NCBI GenBank assembly: GCA_964372275.1
Contig: CAYJRR010000047.1
Location: 1 to 32,145 of the forward strand
Length of the DNA: 32,145 bases
Direction: 5' to 3'
Source of the DNA: CAYJRR01 sp964372275 [NCBI: uncultured bacterium]
GTDB taxonomy: Bacteria; CAYJRR01
Shown here: positions 31,407 through 32,145 of the stretch, in pieces
Layout of the letters: each line of letters starts with the position of its first letter
Position numbering within the stretch: the first letter of the stretch is position 1
Program-made: the position numbers and the translations under genes
Notes under the pieces: generated by a model
Database searches by the model: none
Seen by the model: only the letters and a program-made list of their open reading frames with translations
What the model was told of the DNA's origin: nothing

Positions 31407-32145
<739 letters not shown>

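Overview
The window is a high-G+C bacterial segment (roughly 70% by eye), with GTG and TTG starts and dense, often overlapping genes. It holds no rRNA, tRNA, IS element, phage gene or CRISPR array. The mix of a soluble-style che operon with CheX/CheC phosphatases, a type IV pilin, fadIJ, acsA, lipoproteins and a Tat-exported oxidase suggests a didermic environmental bacterium, perhaps an acidobacterial or myxobacterial/deltaproteobacterial-type lineage. That placement is an inference from gene content, not a phylogeny. The first 39 bases look like a degenerate Illumina adapter, so the window probably begins at the end of a metagenomic contig.

Layout. 40-1481 (+): the 3' part of a large exported-looking beta-propeller-like protein. 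1508-6952 (-): a three-gene operon read from the right: a GT-C-type membrane glycosyltransferase, a lipoprotein fusing a nitrilase-fold domain (catalytic Cys replaced by Ser) to a sialidase-like propeller, and a Tat-exported flavin amine oxidase overlapping it by 4 nt. 7102-12172 (+): fadI and fadJ (beta-oxidation), a DUF6265-type exported protein, and a secreted HExxH metallopeptidase-like gene broken by a frameshift. 12169-14927 (-): an unknown protein, a type IV pilin and a single-span membrane protein. 15111-17372 (+): a pcnB-type poly(A) polymerase with a very long disordered, Arg/Gly-rich tail behind a structured 5' leader.

17423-25985 (-) is a complete, tightly packed chemotaxis-type operon: cheA, cheW, mcp, cheB (methylesterase domain only), cheR, cheY, cheX, cheY and a cheC-like gene. 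The two receivers are each followed by a CheX/CheC-family phosphatase, so the system looks like one receptor-kinase core feeding two receiver/phosphatase pairs. No flagellar gene lies in the window, so the output could be twitching, development or gene expression rather than swimming.

26007-32145 (-): a small exported protein, a large lipoprotein with Asp-box-like repeats and a possible translation-controlling leader, a 757-residue secreted protein of unknown function, and the 3' part of acsA (acetyl-CoA synthetase). fadIJ makes acetyl-CoA and AcsA activates acetate; pcnB would act in RNA turnover. The most unusual items are the pseudo-nitrilase/propeller operon, the two-pair che cluster with a receiver-less CheB, the repeat-encoded linker in cheA, and the mutually exclusive hairpins upstream of the 28840 lipoprotein gene.
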